Shown here one piece after another: positions 45,333-55,210 of a stretch of 64,000 nt of DNA. Location: positions 41,551 through 105,550 of the forward strand of contig NZ_JAIVFW010000021.1 in assembly GCF_020829595.1 (NCBI RefSeq), written 5' to 3'. Source of the stretch: Nostoc sp. CHAB 5844. Lineage in GTDB: Bacteria; Cyanobacteriota; Cyanobacteriia; Cyanobacteriales; Nostocaceae. A program made the position numbers and the translations under genes. Positions within the stretch are counted from its first letter, which is position 1. Each line of letters starts with the position of its first letter. A model generated the notes under the pieces. It was not told the origin of the DNA. It worked only from the letters and a program-made list of their open reading frames with translations, and ran no database searches.

Positions 45333-47972
45333 ATGACTCTTCCCAATCCTGGTAGCGTCTTGGCTACATTAACCGAACTTACGCAAGTTAATCGCACTCA
45401 CGCCTTACTGCGTCGTGTCAAAGACCTTTCTGTTAACGAATTTGTTTGTTTGCTTGATTTTATTACTGCTGAGTTTCAACAATTTCTCAGAGCAATTGAA
45501 TTGATCAATAATGAAGCTCTAGAAACAATGTTGGAAAAGGTTCTAGAAGCAATCACCCTGAAAATTGGTCAAATTCTCCAAGCTGAACACACAGCGATTT
45601 TTTTAGTTGACTATGATAAAGGCCAACTATGGTCAAAAGTTCCTCAAGACAATAGTCAAAAGTTTTTAGAAATTCGGACTCCGATTACTGTTGGTATTCC
45701 TGGTCATGTTGCGAGTACAGGCCAATACTTAAATATTGCCGAAACTGCTACTCATCCCTTATTTAGTCCAGATTTAGAAAAACAAATGGGCTATAGAATT
45801 CGCAATATTTTATGTATGCCTGTTGTGAGTAGTAAAAATCAAATTGTTGCCGTAGTCCAACTAGCAAATAAAGAAGGCAACATTCCATTTAATCACGAAG
45901 ATGAAAACTGTTTTCGAGATTTTGCTGCTTCGATTGGAATTATTTTAGAAACTTGTCAGTCTTTTTATGTAGCAGCCCGCAATCAACGGGGCGCAACAGC
46001 ACTATTACGGGCAACTCAAACACTAGGGCAAAGTTTAGATTTAGAAGCAACTTTGCAAATAGTCATGGAACAAGCTCGAATTTTAATGCAAGCAGACCGC
46101 AGTACGCTGTTTTTGTATCGCAAAGAAATGGGGGAACTCTGGACAAAGGTAGCAGCTGCTGCTGATCAAACAGAATTTATGGAAATCCGGATGTCGGCGA
46201 ATCGTGGCATTGCTGGCTATGTGGCATCTACAGGCGAAGCATTGAATATTCCTGATGCTTATAAAGACCCCCGCTTTGACCCCAGTACAGATAGAAAAAC
46301 TGGCTATGTAACTCGGAATATTTTATGTTTGCCAGTATTTAATTCTGCTAATGAATTAATTGGAGTGACACAGTTAATTAATAAGCAAAAGGGAAGTTTT
46401 ACTGCTTCAGATGAAGAATTTATGCGAGCTTTTAATATCCAGGCAGGGATAGCTTTAGAAAATGCTCGTTTGTTTGAAAATGTCCTGCTAGAAAAACAGT
46501 ATCAAAAAGACATTTTGCAAAGTCTTTCAGATGCTGTAATTTCTACAGATATGATTGGTCGCGTTGTCACAATTAATGATGCAGCATTAGAGTTATTAGG
46601 TTGTCCTCTAGGGGATGCTAATAACAAAAGTAATAAATTATTATGGGAACAAAATTTAATCGGTCGCTTTGTTTGGGAAGTAGTGCCGATTGAAAATTTA
46701 CAAATGCGTTTAGAAGATAGTTTGACAGTTGGTGCTAGACATTATATACCAGAGCAAAGTCTTATAGTAGGCTTATATCAAGCACTGAGTTTAGACGGGC
46801 GAGTTAGTAGTGATATTCAGGATTCAGTACTTAGCGATAAGTTGCCAGTAGGGTTTCCCTCTGGGCAAACTTCGATGACTCACCAGTTAATTTTGGCAGT
46901 ACGCGATCGCACCAACCCCGATTTTTTCATTCCCTGGAATTTACCCCTGACTCCCCAATCGCAGTTAATTCCTACTAGTCAGGTACAACAATTAGAACGC
47001 AGTATCAATCTCACTGTTAACCCTCTAACCAACCCAGAAGGCGGAGTCAGAGGTGGTTTAGTTGTTTTGGAAGATATTAGTCAAGAAAAACGCCTCAAAA
47101 CAACAATGTATCGTTACCTCACTCCCCATGTGGCTGAACAAGTATTAGCTGTGGGAGAAGATGCCTTAATGGTGGGAGAACGTAAGGATGTAACTATCTT
47201 ATTTTCCGATATTCGCGGCTACACCACTTTGACAGAAAATTTGGGAGCAGCGGAGGTTGTATCGCTGTTGAACCAGTATTTTGAAACAATGGTGGAGGCG
47301 GTTTTTAATTACGAAGGCACTTTAGATAAATTTATTGGCGATGCTTTAATGGCTGTGTTTGGTGCGCCGTTACCATTAACAGAAAACCATGCTTGGCAAG
47401 CGGTGCAGTCAGCTTTGGATATGCGTCAACGTTTGGAAGAATTTAACCAACGACGTATTATTGAGGAACAACCACAAATTCGCATTGGGATTGGGATTAG
47501 TTCTGGAGAAGTTGTTTCCGGTAATATTGGTTCTCACAAACGCATGGATTACACGGTGATTGGTGATAGTGTGAATTTAAGCGCCCGCTTAGAAGCCGTT
47601 ACCAAAGAATATGGCTGTGATATTATTTTGAGCGAATTTACTTACCAACTGTGCAGCGATCGCATCTGGGTGCGTCAGTTAGATAAAATTCGGGTCAAGG
47701 GTAAACACCAAGCCGTAAATATTTATGAATTAATTGGCGATCGCCACACTCCCCTTGATGCTGATACCCAAGAGTTTTTATTTCACTACCATGCTGGCAG
47801 GGCTGCTTATTTAGCACGGGATTTTGAGGGGGCGATCGCTTCTTTTGCCGCCGCTAAATATATTCGACCCAAAGACCAAGCAGTGTATATTCATTTAGAA
47901 CGCGCTCATAATTACCATAAAACACCACCTTCAGATTCCTGGGATGGTGTTTGGACAATTGTTAGCAAGTAA
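45333..47972 (+). CDS. GAF-GAF-PAS class III adenylate cyclase (CyaB type)
   Basis: An 879-residue signalling enzyme. Two GAF domains (about 55-205 and 230-380; the second has the typical NIPDAYKDPRFDPSTDRKTGY), a PAS domain (385-580), the class III cyclase domain (about 620-795) and a short helical C-terminus. Metal ligands are in LFSDIRGY and IGDALMAVFG, the adenine-side Lys in DKFIGD and the transition-state region in VIGDSVNLSAR. The architecture is that of Anabaena CyaB1/CyaB2, whose GAF domain binds cAMP and feeds back on activity. Confidence 0.92.
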   Translation: MTLPNPGSVLATLTELTQVNRTHALLRRVKDLSVNEFVCLLDFITAEFQQFLRAIELINNEALETMLEKVLEAITLKIGQILQAEHTAIFLVDYDKGQLWSKVPQDNSQKFLEIRTPITVGIPGHVASTGQYLNIAETATHPLFSPDLEKQMGYRIRNILCMPVVSSKNQIVAVVQLANKEGNIPFNHEDENCFRDFAASIGIILETCQSFYVAARNQRGATALLRATQTLGQSLDLEATLQIVMEQARILMQADRSTLFLYRKEMGELWTKVAAAADQTEFMEIRMSANRGIAGYVASTGEALNIPDAYKDPRFDPSTDRKTGYVTRNILCLPVFNSANELIGVTQLINKQKGSFTASDEEFMRAFNIQAGIALENARLFENVLLEKQYQKDILQSLSDAVISTDMIGRVVTINDAALELLGCPLGDANNKSNKLLWEQNLIGRFVWEVVPIENLQMRLEDSLTVGARHYIPEQSLIVGLYQALSLDGRVSSDIQDSVLSDKLPVGFPSGQTSMTHQLILAVRDRTNPDFFIPWNLPLTPQSQLIPTSQVQQLERSINLTVNPLTNPEGGVRGGLVVLEDISQEKRLKTTMYRYLTPHVAEQVLAVGEDALMVGERKDVTILFSDIRGYTTLTENLGAAEVVSLLNQYFETMVEAVFNYEGTLDKFIGDALMAVFGAPLPLTENHAWQAVQSALDMRQRLEEFNQRRIIEEQPQIRIGIGISSGEVVSGNIGSHKRMDYTVIGDSVNLSARLEAVTKEYGCDIILSEFTYQLCSDRIWVRQLDKIRVKGKHQAVNIYELIGDRHTPLDADTQEFLFHYHAGRAAYLARDFEGAIASFAAAKYIRPKDQAVYIHLERAHNYHKTPPSDSWDGVWTIVSK

Positions 47973-48112
47973 AAAAATTTATCTGTTTTTTAATCCAAAA
48001 TATGTCTATTTACTTGAATCTAAGAGATGTTGCCAGGGAATAGATAAAGTGTCAAGTAATAACTAAAAATTAAATTTTCGCTTTTTACTATTATCGCTCC
48101 CTGTATTTTCCC

Positions 48113-48388
48113 TTATTCCTCTGATTCTCCACCTTCATTTTTAAAAGGATTTTCGCCAATTTGTAGCTGTTTTTTACTTTGTTTTAGCTGTTTCCACAAA
48201 GCTTTGATTTGTTCGTAAGCATCTTCTGGCGGGATTTTTCCACCTGTTTCTAAGTTACAAACGTAACTAACTTTCTGAGCAAATTCCTGAAGATTTGCAT
48301 TAAAGACTAAATTCTCTGGTTTAACTTGACCGTAATAGCGACCATGAGGGTAAAGAAAATCATCTTTATTCACTAATCTATGCTCCAC
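48113..48388 (-). CDS. Small conserved cyanobacterial protein (DUF7219-like)
   Basis: A 91-residue soluble protein: DFLYPHGRYYGQVKPENLVF, NANLQEFAQKVSYVCNLETGGK, YEQIKALWKQLKQSKKQL, then an acidic end. It is recognised as a widespread cyanobacterial small protein of unknown function; the DUF number is from memory. Intact and alone. Confidence 0.7.
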   Translation of the reverse strand: MEHRLVNKDDFLYPHGRYYGQVKPENLVFNANLQEFAQKVSYVCNLETGGKIPPEDAYEQIKALWKQLKQSKKQLQIGENPFKNEGGESEE

Positions 48389-49055
48389 TTGTTAAACTCC
48401 ATTGTTGTTTGAATTTCAAAAGTTAAGTTATCAGCTATGCACATATCCTGCGTCTAAAAGCAAAAGCAATTTATCAGCATCTATCTTGAAACAAGGGTTG
48501 TGCAAGAATTGCTACTAGTGTACCCTTCTGCCAATTGCTAACTTACATTCTCCTAGGTTAAATACTGATTATATTTAAACCACTATTTACTTAGTTATTT
48601 TTTATACTAAAATTCTTGGTAGTAGAAAAAATTAGCTATTAATAGTAAAAAAATCTACAGTCAAAGTTTACTAATTTTCCAGGAAATTAACCTCTGCTAG
48701 AGGTTAGATTTTATATACCTGAGATCAGCATTATGCAATCAACTTAATCAAAAATCGCTGCTCTTGGACTAGCAGACGTTCATTTGCTAGAAACTTCTTT
48801 TGTCAAGGTCTCTAGAGAATAGAAACAAACTTCCAAGACAATAAGTTGATTGACAGACATAGTAAAAATATTTACGGATAAATACTCAGTAACAGCCAGA
48901 GAAAGCTACTGTAGAAAACCCTGATTATTTCATGAGTTGAGTTTAACCTTTTCATAGCTCACTTACGATTGATTGGCTAATCTTTGTTAACTAAAGATAA
49001 AATGGTGAAGCCCGAAAAGACACAAGTCGCCCATTGCTAAAACTTTACTCCTACT
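48389..49055. other. 667-bp gene-free region upstream of purC
   Basis: A/T-rich. It holds one clear hairpin, TAACCTCT/AGAGGTTA (48688-48706, 3-nt loop) followed by a T-rich stretch, which could end a small RNA. No ORF with coding character and no known RNA motif was seen; it probably carries the purC promoter. Confidence 0.5.
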
Positions 49056-49793
49056 ATGTCTGTTCATTCCAAGCTATACGAAGGCAAAGCAAAGATACTC
49101 TATACAACAGACAATCCAGAAGTCTTGTTGGCTGATTTTAAAGATGATGCGACTGCTTTTAACGCCCAAAAGCGTGGCAGTATCCTTGGCAAGGGGAGAA
49201 TTAACTGTAGTATTTCTAGTCAGTTATTTAAACAATTGGCAGCAAACGGTATAAAAACCCACTTTATTGACAGCCCAGCCCCAAATCAAATGCTGGTGAA
49301 AGCAGTCAAGATTTTACCATTAGAAGTAGTTGTCAGAAATATTGCTGCCGGTAGTCTTAGCCAACAAACAGGGTTACCAGTAGGTACAGTTTTAAAACAG
49401 CCAATGGTTGAATTTTATTACAAAAATGATCAATTAGGAGATCCGCTGTTGACACGCGATCGCCTATTCTTGCTGGAACTAGCTACAGCGGAACAAGTAG
49501 ACACAATTACGAATCTAGCATTGCAAGTCAACGAGTTTCTGCTTAACTTTTGGCGACAGTGTGGCATTACTCTAGTAGACTTCAAACTAGAATTTGGTTT
49601 GGACTCACAACAGCAGATACTCTTGGCAGATGAAATTAGCCCAGACACCTGTCGCTTATGGGAAACAGCAGAAGCTGATCCTAACCGTCGGGTAATGGAT
49701 AAAGACCGCTTCCGCCGAGATTTAGGCAATGTAGAAGATGCTTACCAGGAGGTTTTACAACGAGTGCTACAAGTAGTAGAAACTAAAAATTAA
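49056..49793 (+). CDS. purC: Phosphoribosylaminoimidazole-succinocarboxamide synthase PurC
   Basis: It joins CAIR and aspartate with ATP to give SAICAR in purine synthesis. 245 residues, the normal length. Motifs: KLYEGKAKILYTTD, DFKDDATAFNAQKRG, the active-site stretch VRNIAAGSLSQQTGL, LVDFKLEFG and LADEISPDTCRLWE. It heads the same-strand block that continues with bamA and the lpx genes; this neighbour order is known from Anabaena. Confidence 0.96.
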   Translation: MSVHSKLYEGKAKILYTTDNPEVLLADFKDDATAFNAQKRGSILGKGRINCSISSQLFKQLAANGIKTHFIDSPAPNQMLVKAVKILPLEVVVRNIAAGSLSQQTGLPVGTVLKQPMVEFYYKNDQLGDPLLTRDRLFLLELATAEQVDTITNLALQVNEFLLNFWRQCGITLVDFKLEFGLDSQQQILLADEISPDTCRLWETAEADPNRRVMDKDRFRRDLGNVEDAYQEVLQRVLQVVETKN

Positions 49794-49909
49794 ACTTACT
49801 GGTGAAATTGTTCTTTGTCATTGATAATTTATTCTTTGTCAATACAAATGACTATTGACTATTGACTAGTGTGTGATGGTGTGCGGAAGTGAAGAGGAAT
49901 ATAAGTAAA

Positions 49910-52408
49910 ATGCGTTTATCTCCTATATTAGTAGCAGTTGTAGCAATTACAACGCCATTAAGCGGTTCTCTCAGTGCAGAAGCCCAAACTACTAAAGATT
50001 TACAACAGACAGCTAAAGTTTTAACACCGACAAATCAGCAACAAGAGAAAGACGCAGCCCAAGGTTTGTCTAAGGAAAGATTAAAATCTGATATCAACGT
50101 CACAGAAGTTAAGGTACTCGAAGATACTCAGCCTCAAACTGTTACTGTTTTGACAACACAATCAGCAGCGAAACTGAAACCAGAGCTAACAGTACCTACT
50201 GTAACAATACCAAAAATTGCCCAAACTCCAGAGACAATCCCAAATCCTGACACTCAACAGCCCAATACCATTCCAGGTAGCCCACCTTCAACGACACAAC
50301 CAATACCTGCACCATCTCCTACAGCAGAACCGGAGAATACCAACCCGCCGACAATAGAACCAGTATTTCCCACATCGCCAGGGAATAATCAACCTAATGG
50401 TACTCAACCAGAGAATACCAACCCACCGACAGTAGAACCCGCGTTTCCCACATCGCCAGGGAATAATCAACCTAATGGTACTCAACCAGAGAATACCAAC
50501 CCGCCGACAACAGAACCCGCGTCTCCCACATTGCCAGGAAATACTCAACCTAATGACACTTCCGAAACAAATGAACCTAGAGTGTTAGTGTCAGAAGTAG
50601 TTGTGAGATCTCAGACAGGACAATTAACACCAGAACTAGAAGATAAAGTTTATCAAGTGATTCGGACTCAGCCAGGACGAACTACTACCCGCACTCAATT
50701 GCAAGAAGATATTAATTCTATCTTTGGCACAGGTTTCTTTTCTAACGTCCAAGCATCGCCCGAAGACACTCCCTTGGGCGTGCGGGTAAGCTTTATTGTG
50801 CAGCCTAACCCTGTACTGACAAAGGTGCAAATCGACGCTAATCCTGGCACTGATGTTACTTCTGTTCTTCCTGCTAATACTGCGGATGAAGTTTTTAAGG
50901 ATCAGTACGGCAAAATCCTGAATTTGCGTGACTTGCAAGAAGGCATCAAGACCTTAACCAAACGCTATCAAGACCAAGGTTACGTTTTAGCTAACGTGAT
51001 TGGTGCGCCCCAAGTTTCGGAAAATGGAGTTGTGACTCTGCAAGTAGCAGAAGGTGTAGTAGAAAATATTAAAGTCCGATTCCGCAATAAAGAAGGTCAG
51101 GAAACAGACGATCAAGGCAGACCAATTAGAGGTCGAACACAAGAATATATTATTAAGCGCGAAGTAGAATTAAAGCCAGGACAAGTATTCAACCGTAATA
51201 CAGTACAAAAAGACCTACAACGGGTATATGGACTGGGGTTATTTGAAGATGTGAATGTTTCCTTAGATCCTGGTACTGATCCCAGCAAAGTTGATGTTGT
51301 GGTGAACGTAGCTGAACGTAGTAGCGGCTCGATCGCAGCTGGTGCTGGGATTAGTTCTGCCAGCGGACTGTTTGGTACGGTGAGTTATCAACAGCAAAAC
51401 CTCAACGGGAGAAACCAAAAATTAGGTGCAGAAGTACAAGTCGGCACACGGGAGTTACTATTTGATTTGCGATATACCGACCCTTGGATTGCTGGTGATC
51501 CCTACCGCACTTCCTACACAGCCAACATTTTCCGCCGTAGTTCTATTTCCTTGGTTTTTGAAGGAGATGAGGACAACGTAGAAACTTTTAGAGTCGGAGA
51601 GACAGATGGCGATCGCCCCCGTGTACTGCGGCTAGGTGGTGGTGTCACCTTTACCCGTCCTTTGTCTGGCAATCCCTACGAAAGATCAGAATGGACAGCT
51701 TCGGCTGGTTTGCAATATCAACGAGTTTCCACCCGTGATGCTGATGGCAACCTGAGAAGATTTGGTACAGTGTACGACGACAATGGCGTACCAGGAGAAT
51801 TAATTCCTTTAAGCTTCTCCGGTACAGGGCAAGACGACTTATTGTTATTACAGCTGGGAACACAGCGCGATCGCCGTAACAATGCTTTACAACCCACTAG
51901 TGGTTCTTTCTTGCGTTTCGGTCTTGATCAATCACTACCAATAGGTGAAGGTAATATTTTACTCACTAGATTACGGGGAAGCTACAGCCAATACATCCCC
52001 GTCAGCATTCTTAACTTTTCTAAAGGCCCTCAAACTTTAGCTTTCAACATCCAAGGTGGAACTGTTTTGGGTGACTTACCGCCCTACGAAGCGTTTACTC
52101 TAGGTGGTAGTAACTCTGTTCGTGGCTATGAAGAAGGCACATTAGCCAGTGGGCGCAGTTACGTGCAAGCATCTGTTGAGTATCGCTTCCCTGTATTTTC
52201 CATTGTTAGTGGCGCAGTCTTTGTCGATTTTGGCAGTGACTTAGGTAGCAGTACAAGGGCAGCAGAAGTCCTCAACAAAAATGGTAGTGGCTATGGTTAT
52301 GGCTTAGGTGTGCGCGTGCAATCGCCCTTGGGGCCAATTCGCATCGACTACGGTATTAACGACGACGGTGACAGTCGCATCAATTTCGGCATCGGCGAAA
52401 GATTTTAA
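49910..52408 (+). CDS. bamA: Omp85/BamA outer-membrane assembly factor with Pro-rich linker
   Basis: The ATG at 49910 (MRLSPILVAVVAITTPLSG) gives a signal peptide and 832 residues; a GTG at 49889 is the alternative. A long Pro/Asn-rich linker (about 90-220) holds three 26-residue repeats. Three POTRA domains follow (about 225-450; VVVRSQTGQLTPELEDKVYQ, KVQIDANPGTD, VNVSLDPG), then the 16-strand barrel with the GSNSVRGYEEG motif and a terminal Phe. It folds beta-barrel proteins into the outer membrane. In Anabaena the homologue stands at the same place before lpxC. Confidence 0.93.
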   Translation: MRLSPILVAVVAITTPLSGSLSAEAQTTKDLQQTAKVLTPTNQQQEKDAAQGLSKERLKSDINVTEVKVLEDTQPQTVTVLTTQSAAKLKPELTVPTVTIPKIAQTPETIPNPDTQQPNTIPGSPPSTTQPIPAPSPTAEPENTNPPTIEPVFPTSPGNNQPNGTQPENTNPPTVEPAFPTSPGNNQPNGTQPENTNPPTTEPASPTLPGNTQPNDTSETNEPRVLVSEVVVRSQTGQLTPELEDKVYQVIRTQPGRTTTRTQLQEDINSIFGTGFFSNVQASPEDTPLGVRVSFIVQPNPVLTKVQIDANPGTDVTSVLPANTADEVFKDQYGKILNLRDLQEGIKTLTKRYQDQGYVLANVIGAPQVSENGVVTLQVAEGVVENIKVRFRNKEGQETDDQGRPIRGRTQEYIIKREVELKPGQVFNRNTVQKDLQRVYGLGLFEDVNVSLDPGTDPSKVDVVVNVAERSSGSIAAGAGISSASGLFGTVSYQQQNLNGRNQKLGAEVQVGTRELLFDLRYTDPWIAGDPYRTSYTANIFRRSSISLVFEGDEDNVETFRVGETDGDRPRVLRLGGGVTFTRPLSGNPYERSEWTASAGLQYQRVSTRDADGNLRRFGTVYDDNGVPGELIPLSFSGTGQDDLLLLQLGTQRDRRNNALQPTSGSFLRFGLDQSLPIGEGNILLTRLRGSYSQYIPVSILNFSKGPQTLAFNIQGGTVLGDLPPYEAFTLGGSNSVRGYEEGTLASGRSYVQASVEYRFPVFSIVSGAVFVDFGSDLGSSTRAAEVLNKNGSGYGYGLGVRVQSPLGPIRIDYGINDDGDSRINFGIGERF
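50333..50562. repeat. Three 78-bp tandem repeats inside bamA
   Basis: Units start at 50333, 50411 and 50489, each encoding ENTNPPTxEP, then a short PTSPGNNQPNGTQP-like part. Period 78 keeps the frame. The third unit has diverged. This is the linker between signal peptide and POTRA region. Confidence 0.88.
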
Positions 52409-52409
52409 A

Positions 52410-52472
52410 AGTATGAAGTATGAAGTATGAAAAAGCTGATTTCATACTTCACACTTTACACTTCATACTTCA
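52410..52472. repeat. AGTATGA heptamers and their inverse after bamA
   Basis: Three AGTATGA units begin two bases after the bamA stop (52410-52430); after a 10-base gap the inverse (TTCATACTTCACACTTTACACTTCATACTTC) follows, so the transcript can form a long hairpin. Confidence 0.8.
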
Positions 52473-52536
52473 GTTGACTCTTGACTCTTGACCCCCAACC
52501 CTTGACTATTTATTAAGGTGTATTAAATTTTCGCCT

Positions 52537-53406
52537 ATGCAACAGCACACCATAGCAGGGGAAATCTACCAAACTGGAGTTGGGCTGCATAGCGGTATCA
52601 TTACCAACGTGCGGATATTACCAGCCCCAGCAGGGAGTGGGCGTTATTTTGTGCGGGTAGATTTACCAGATTTGCCAATTATTCCTGCCCAACTTGCAGC
52701 CGTAAATGAGACGGTTCTCTCAACTCAGTTGGATAAAGGTGAAGCATCTGTTCGGACAGTAGAGCATTTATTGGCAACATTGGCAAGTATGGGCGTAAAT
52801 AATGCCCGCATCGAAATCGATGGCTCAGAAGTGCCACTGTTGGATGGTTCAGCACAAATGTGGGCTACTAGTATTGCTGAAGTTGGCTTAAAAGCACAAC
52901 TAGTGAGCGATCGCCAAGATGACTTGATAATTAAAGAACCAATCTGGGTTGATCAAGAGGATGCTTTTGTCTGTGCCTTACCAGCAAAAGAAACCCGTTT
53001 TAGTTACGGGATTGATTTTGATTTGCCTGCAATTGGTAACCAATGGCACAGCTGGTTATTGGCTGCTGATGTTGGTGACGCTGCTGTTAGCTTTGCTGCG
53101 GAAATTGCACCTGCCCGTACCTTTGGTTTATTACATCAAATAGAATACTTACAAAAGGCTGGATTAATCAAAGGTGGCAGCTTGGATAATGCCCTTGTTT
53201 GCGGGCCTGAAGGATGGATAAATCCTCCATTAAGATTTGCAAATGAGCCAGTCCGTCATAAGATGTTGGATTTAGTAGGAGATTTGAGTTTATTGGGAAT
53301 TTTCCCACAAGCTCATTTCTTAGCCTATAAAGCCAGCCACAATTTACATATTCAACTTGCGCGAAGGATTTTAGCGGCACAGCAAAATCCAACTGACAAA
53401 ATCTGA
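52537..53406 (+). CDS. lpxC: UDP-3-O-acyl-N-acetylglucosamine deacetylase LpxC
   Basis: It catalyses the committed step of lipid A synthesis, a zinc hydrolase. 289 residues. N-terminal [13 protein letters not shown], zinc His in [26 protein letters not shown], the second zinc site region [16 protein letters not shown] and the distal His in HNLHIQLAR are all visible. It follows bamA and precedes fabZ by 58 bases. Confidence 0.95.
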   Translation: MQQHTIAGEIYQTGVGLHSGIITNVRILPAPAGSGRYFVRVDLPDLPIIPAQLAAVNETVLSTQLDKGEASVRTVEHLLATLASMGVNNARIEIDGSEVPLLDGSAQMWATSIAEVGLKAQLVSDRQDDLIIKEPIWVDQEDAFVCALPAKETRFSYGIDFDLPAIGNQWHSWLLAADVGDAAVSFAAEIAPARTFGLLHQIEYLQKAGLIKGGSLDNALVCGPEGWINPPLRFANEPVRHKMLDLVGDLSLLGIFPQAHFLAYKASHNLHIQLARRILAAQQNPTDKI

Positions 53407-53464
53407 GGGGGGTTTCAGCGCCATCCCAATTAAATTTCTACAGCCAAAGTCAAACAAACCGCCA

Positions 53465-53986
53465 ATGTCAATTCTTGCAGAAGTAAATAGTAAAGATGCG
53501 ATCGCATCCTCACCTGTTGCCACACAAACCCCGACTGCATCGGAAGTGAAAAAAACTTTCACTAGCGAAGAAATTCAGCAGTTGTTACCGCACCGCTATC
53601 CATTTTTACTGGTAGATAAAATTATTGACTATATACCAGGAAAACTAGCAGTGGGCGTTAAAAATGTTACTATTAACGAACCTCAATTCCAAGGACATTT
53701 CCCCGGTAAACCACTCATGCCAGGCGTGCTAATTGTCGAAGCAATGGCACAAGTAGGCGGAATTGTATTAACACAACTGCCAGAATACGATGCAGGTGGA
53801 CTGTTTGTGTTTGCTGGTATCGATAAAGCCCGCTTTCGTCGTCAAGTTGTTCCCGGAGATCAACTAATCATGACAGTGGAACTGTTATGTATCAAACAGC
53901 GTCGGTTTGGAAAGATGCAAGCCCGGGCCGAAGTTGACGGACAGCTCGCTGCTAAAGGCGAATTGATGTTTTCTTTAGTTGGTTAA
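53465..53986 (+). CDS. fabZ: 3-hydroxyacyl-ACP dehydratase FabZ
   Basis: It dehydrates 3-hydroxyacyl-ACP in fatty-acid elongation and competes with LpxA for the same substrate pool. 173 residues. Catalytic His in [14 protein letters not shown] and Glu in [10 protein letters not shown] are present, with [14 protein letters not shown] before them. The N-terminal 30 residues are a low-complexity extension. Part of the lpxC-fabZ-lpxA-lpxB block. Confidence 0.95.
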   Translation: MSILAEVNSKDAIASSPVATQTPTASEVKKTFTSEEIQQLLPHRYPFLLVDKIIDYIPGKLAVGVKNVTINEPQFQGHFPGKPLMPGVLIVEAMAQVGGIVLTQLPEYDAGGLFVFAGIDKARFRRQVVPGDQLIMTVELLCIKQRRFGKMQARAEVDGQLAAKGELMFSLVG

Positions 53987-54212
53987 CAACTTGCTTTGGG
54001 TCGGTACAACCGTGATGTATCCCGACTCAATCCTGAAGAAGGATAGCAGGTAAAAAAATCACCCACAATAGTATTTTAAAATTTCTTGATTTTCGCTGCC
54101 CTCACACTTAACTTGCTTTGCCCGACACTTCCCTTCGCTGAAGTTTTCAAAACTCAGCAATGCCAGTTGCCTTAAAGCACTGGCTTCTCAAGACAGTTCT
54201 GGAGATTCACCC

Positions 54213-55031
54213 TTGAAGACTCTTATTCATCCAACGGCTGTAGTTCATCCTAAAGCGGAACTCCACCCTACAGTGCAAGTCGGTGCCTATGCTGTGATTG
54301 GAGCGCATATCAAAGTCGGCCCTGAAACAATTATTGGCGCTCATGTAGTGCTAGAAGGGCCTTGTGAAATTGGGGCGCGAAATCAGATTTTTCCAGGTGC
54401 AGCTATCGGCATGGAACCCCAGGATCTCAAATTTGTGGGAGAACCTACCTGGGTCAGAATTGGTGACGATAATTTAATTCGAGAATACGTCACCATTAAT
54501 CGTGCCACAGGCGAGGGCGAAGCCACAATTATCGGCAGTAACAACTTGCTGATGGCTTATGTCCATGTGGCGCATAACTGCGTAATTGAAGACCATGTAG
54601 TAATTCCCAACTCGGTGGCTTTAGCAGGCCATGTCCACATCGAGTCTCGTGCCAGACTCGGCGGAGTTTTAGGAGTTCATCAATTCGTCCATATCGGTAG
54701 ACACTCAATGGTGGGTGGGATGTCGCGGATTGACCGGGATGTACCGCCATATATGCTAGTGGAAGGGAATCCGGTACGCGTCAGAACCCTCAATTTGGTT
54801 GGGTTGAAACGCTCTGGAATGTCAGCTAGTGAATTGCAAACTCTCAAAAAAGCTTTCCGCATTCTCTACCGTTCTAACTTAACTTTTAAGGAAGCATTAG
54901 AACAGTTAGAACAGCTAGGAGATACAGAAGAACTACAACACTTACGTCGCTTTATCCTGCTGTCTCAAATGCCAGGAAGACGTGGCTTAATTCCAGGAAA
55001 GAGTAAAGCAGGCACGAGTGATGAGTCTTAA
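54213..55031 (+). CDS. lpxA: UDP-N-acetylglucosamine O-acyltransferase LpxA
   Basis: It starts lipid A synthesis by adding a 3-hydroxyacyl chain to UDP-GlcNAc. 272 residues, with left-handed beta-helix hexapeptide repeats (IHPTAVVHPKAELHPTVQVGAYAVIG) and the catalytic-His region VHVAHNCVIEDHV. The start must be TTG at 54213: GGAG lies 8-9 bases upstream, the protein aligns from LKTLIHPTA, and there is no ATG nearby. Confidence 0.94.
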   Translation: MKTLIHPTAVVHPKAELHPTVQVGAYAVIGAHIKVGPETIIGAHVVLEGPCEIGARNQIFPGAAIGMEPQDLKFVGEPTWVRIGDDNLIREYVTINRATGEGEATIIGSNNLLMAYVHVAHNCVIEDHVVIPNSVALAGHVHIESRARLGGVLGVHQFVHIGRHSMVGGMSRIDRDVPPYMLVEGNPVRVRTLNLVGLKRSGMSASELQTLKKAFRILYRSNLTFKEALEQLEQLGDTEELQHLRRFILLSQMPGRRGLIPGKSKAGTSDES

Positions 55032-55210
55032 TTTATGTCTGATACCATTTCATATTAATCATGATCCAAATCAATCCTGTAGAGACGTAGCATTGCTACG
55101 TCTCTACAACAAAGATGTGTTTCATATTTGTAGGAAATTGGGATGAGAAATTAGGAGAGAATTCAACTTCTAATTTCTCGCTGGAAAATTGTTACTAATT
55201 TTTGATAAAA

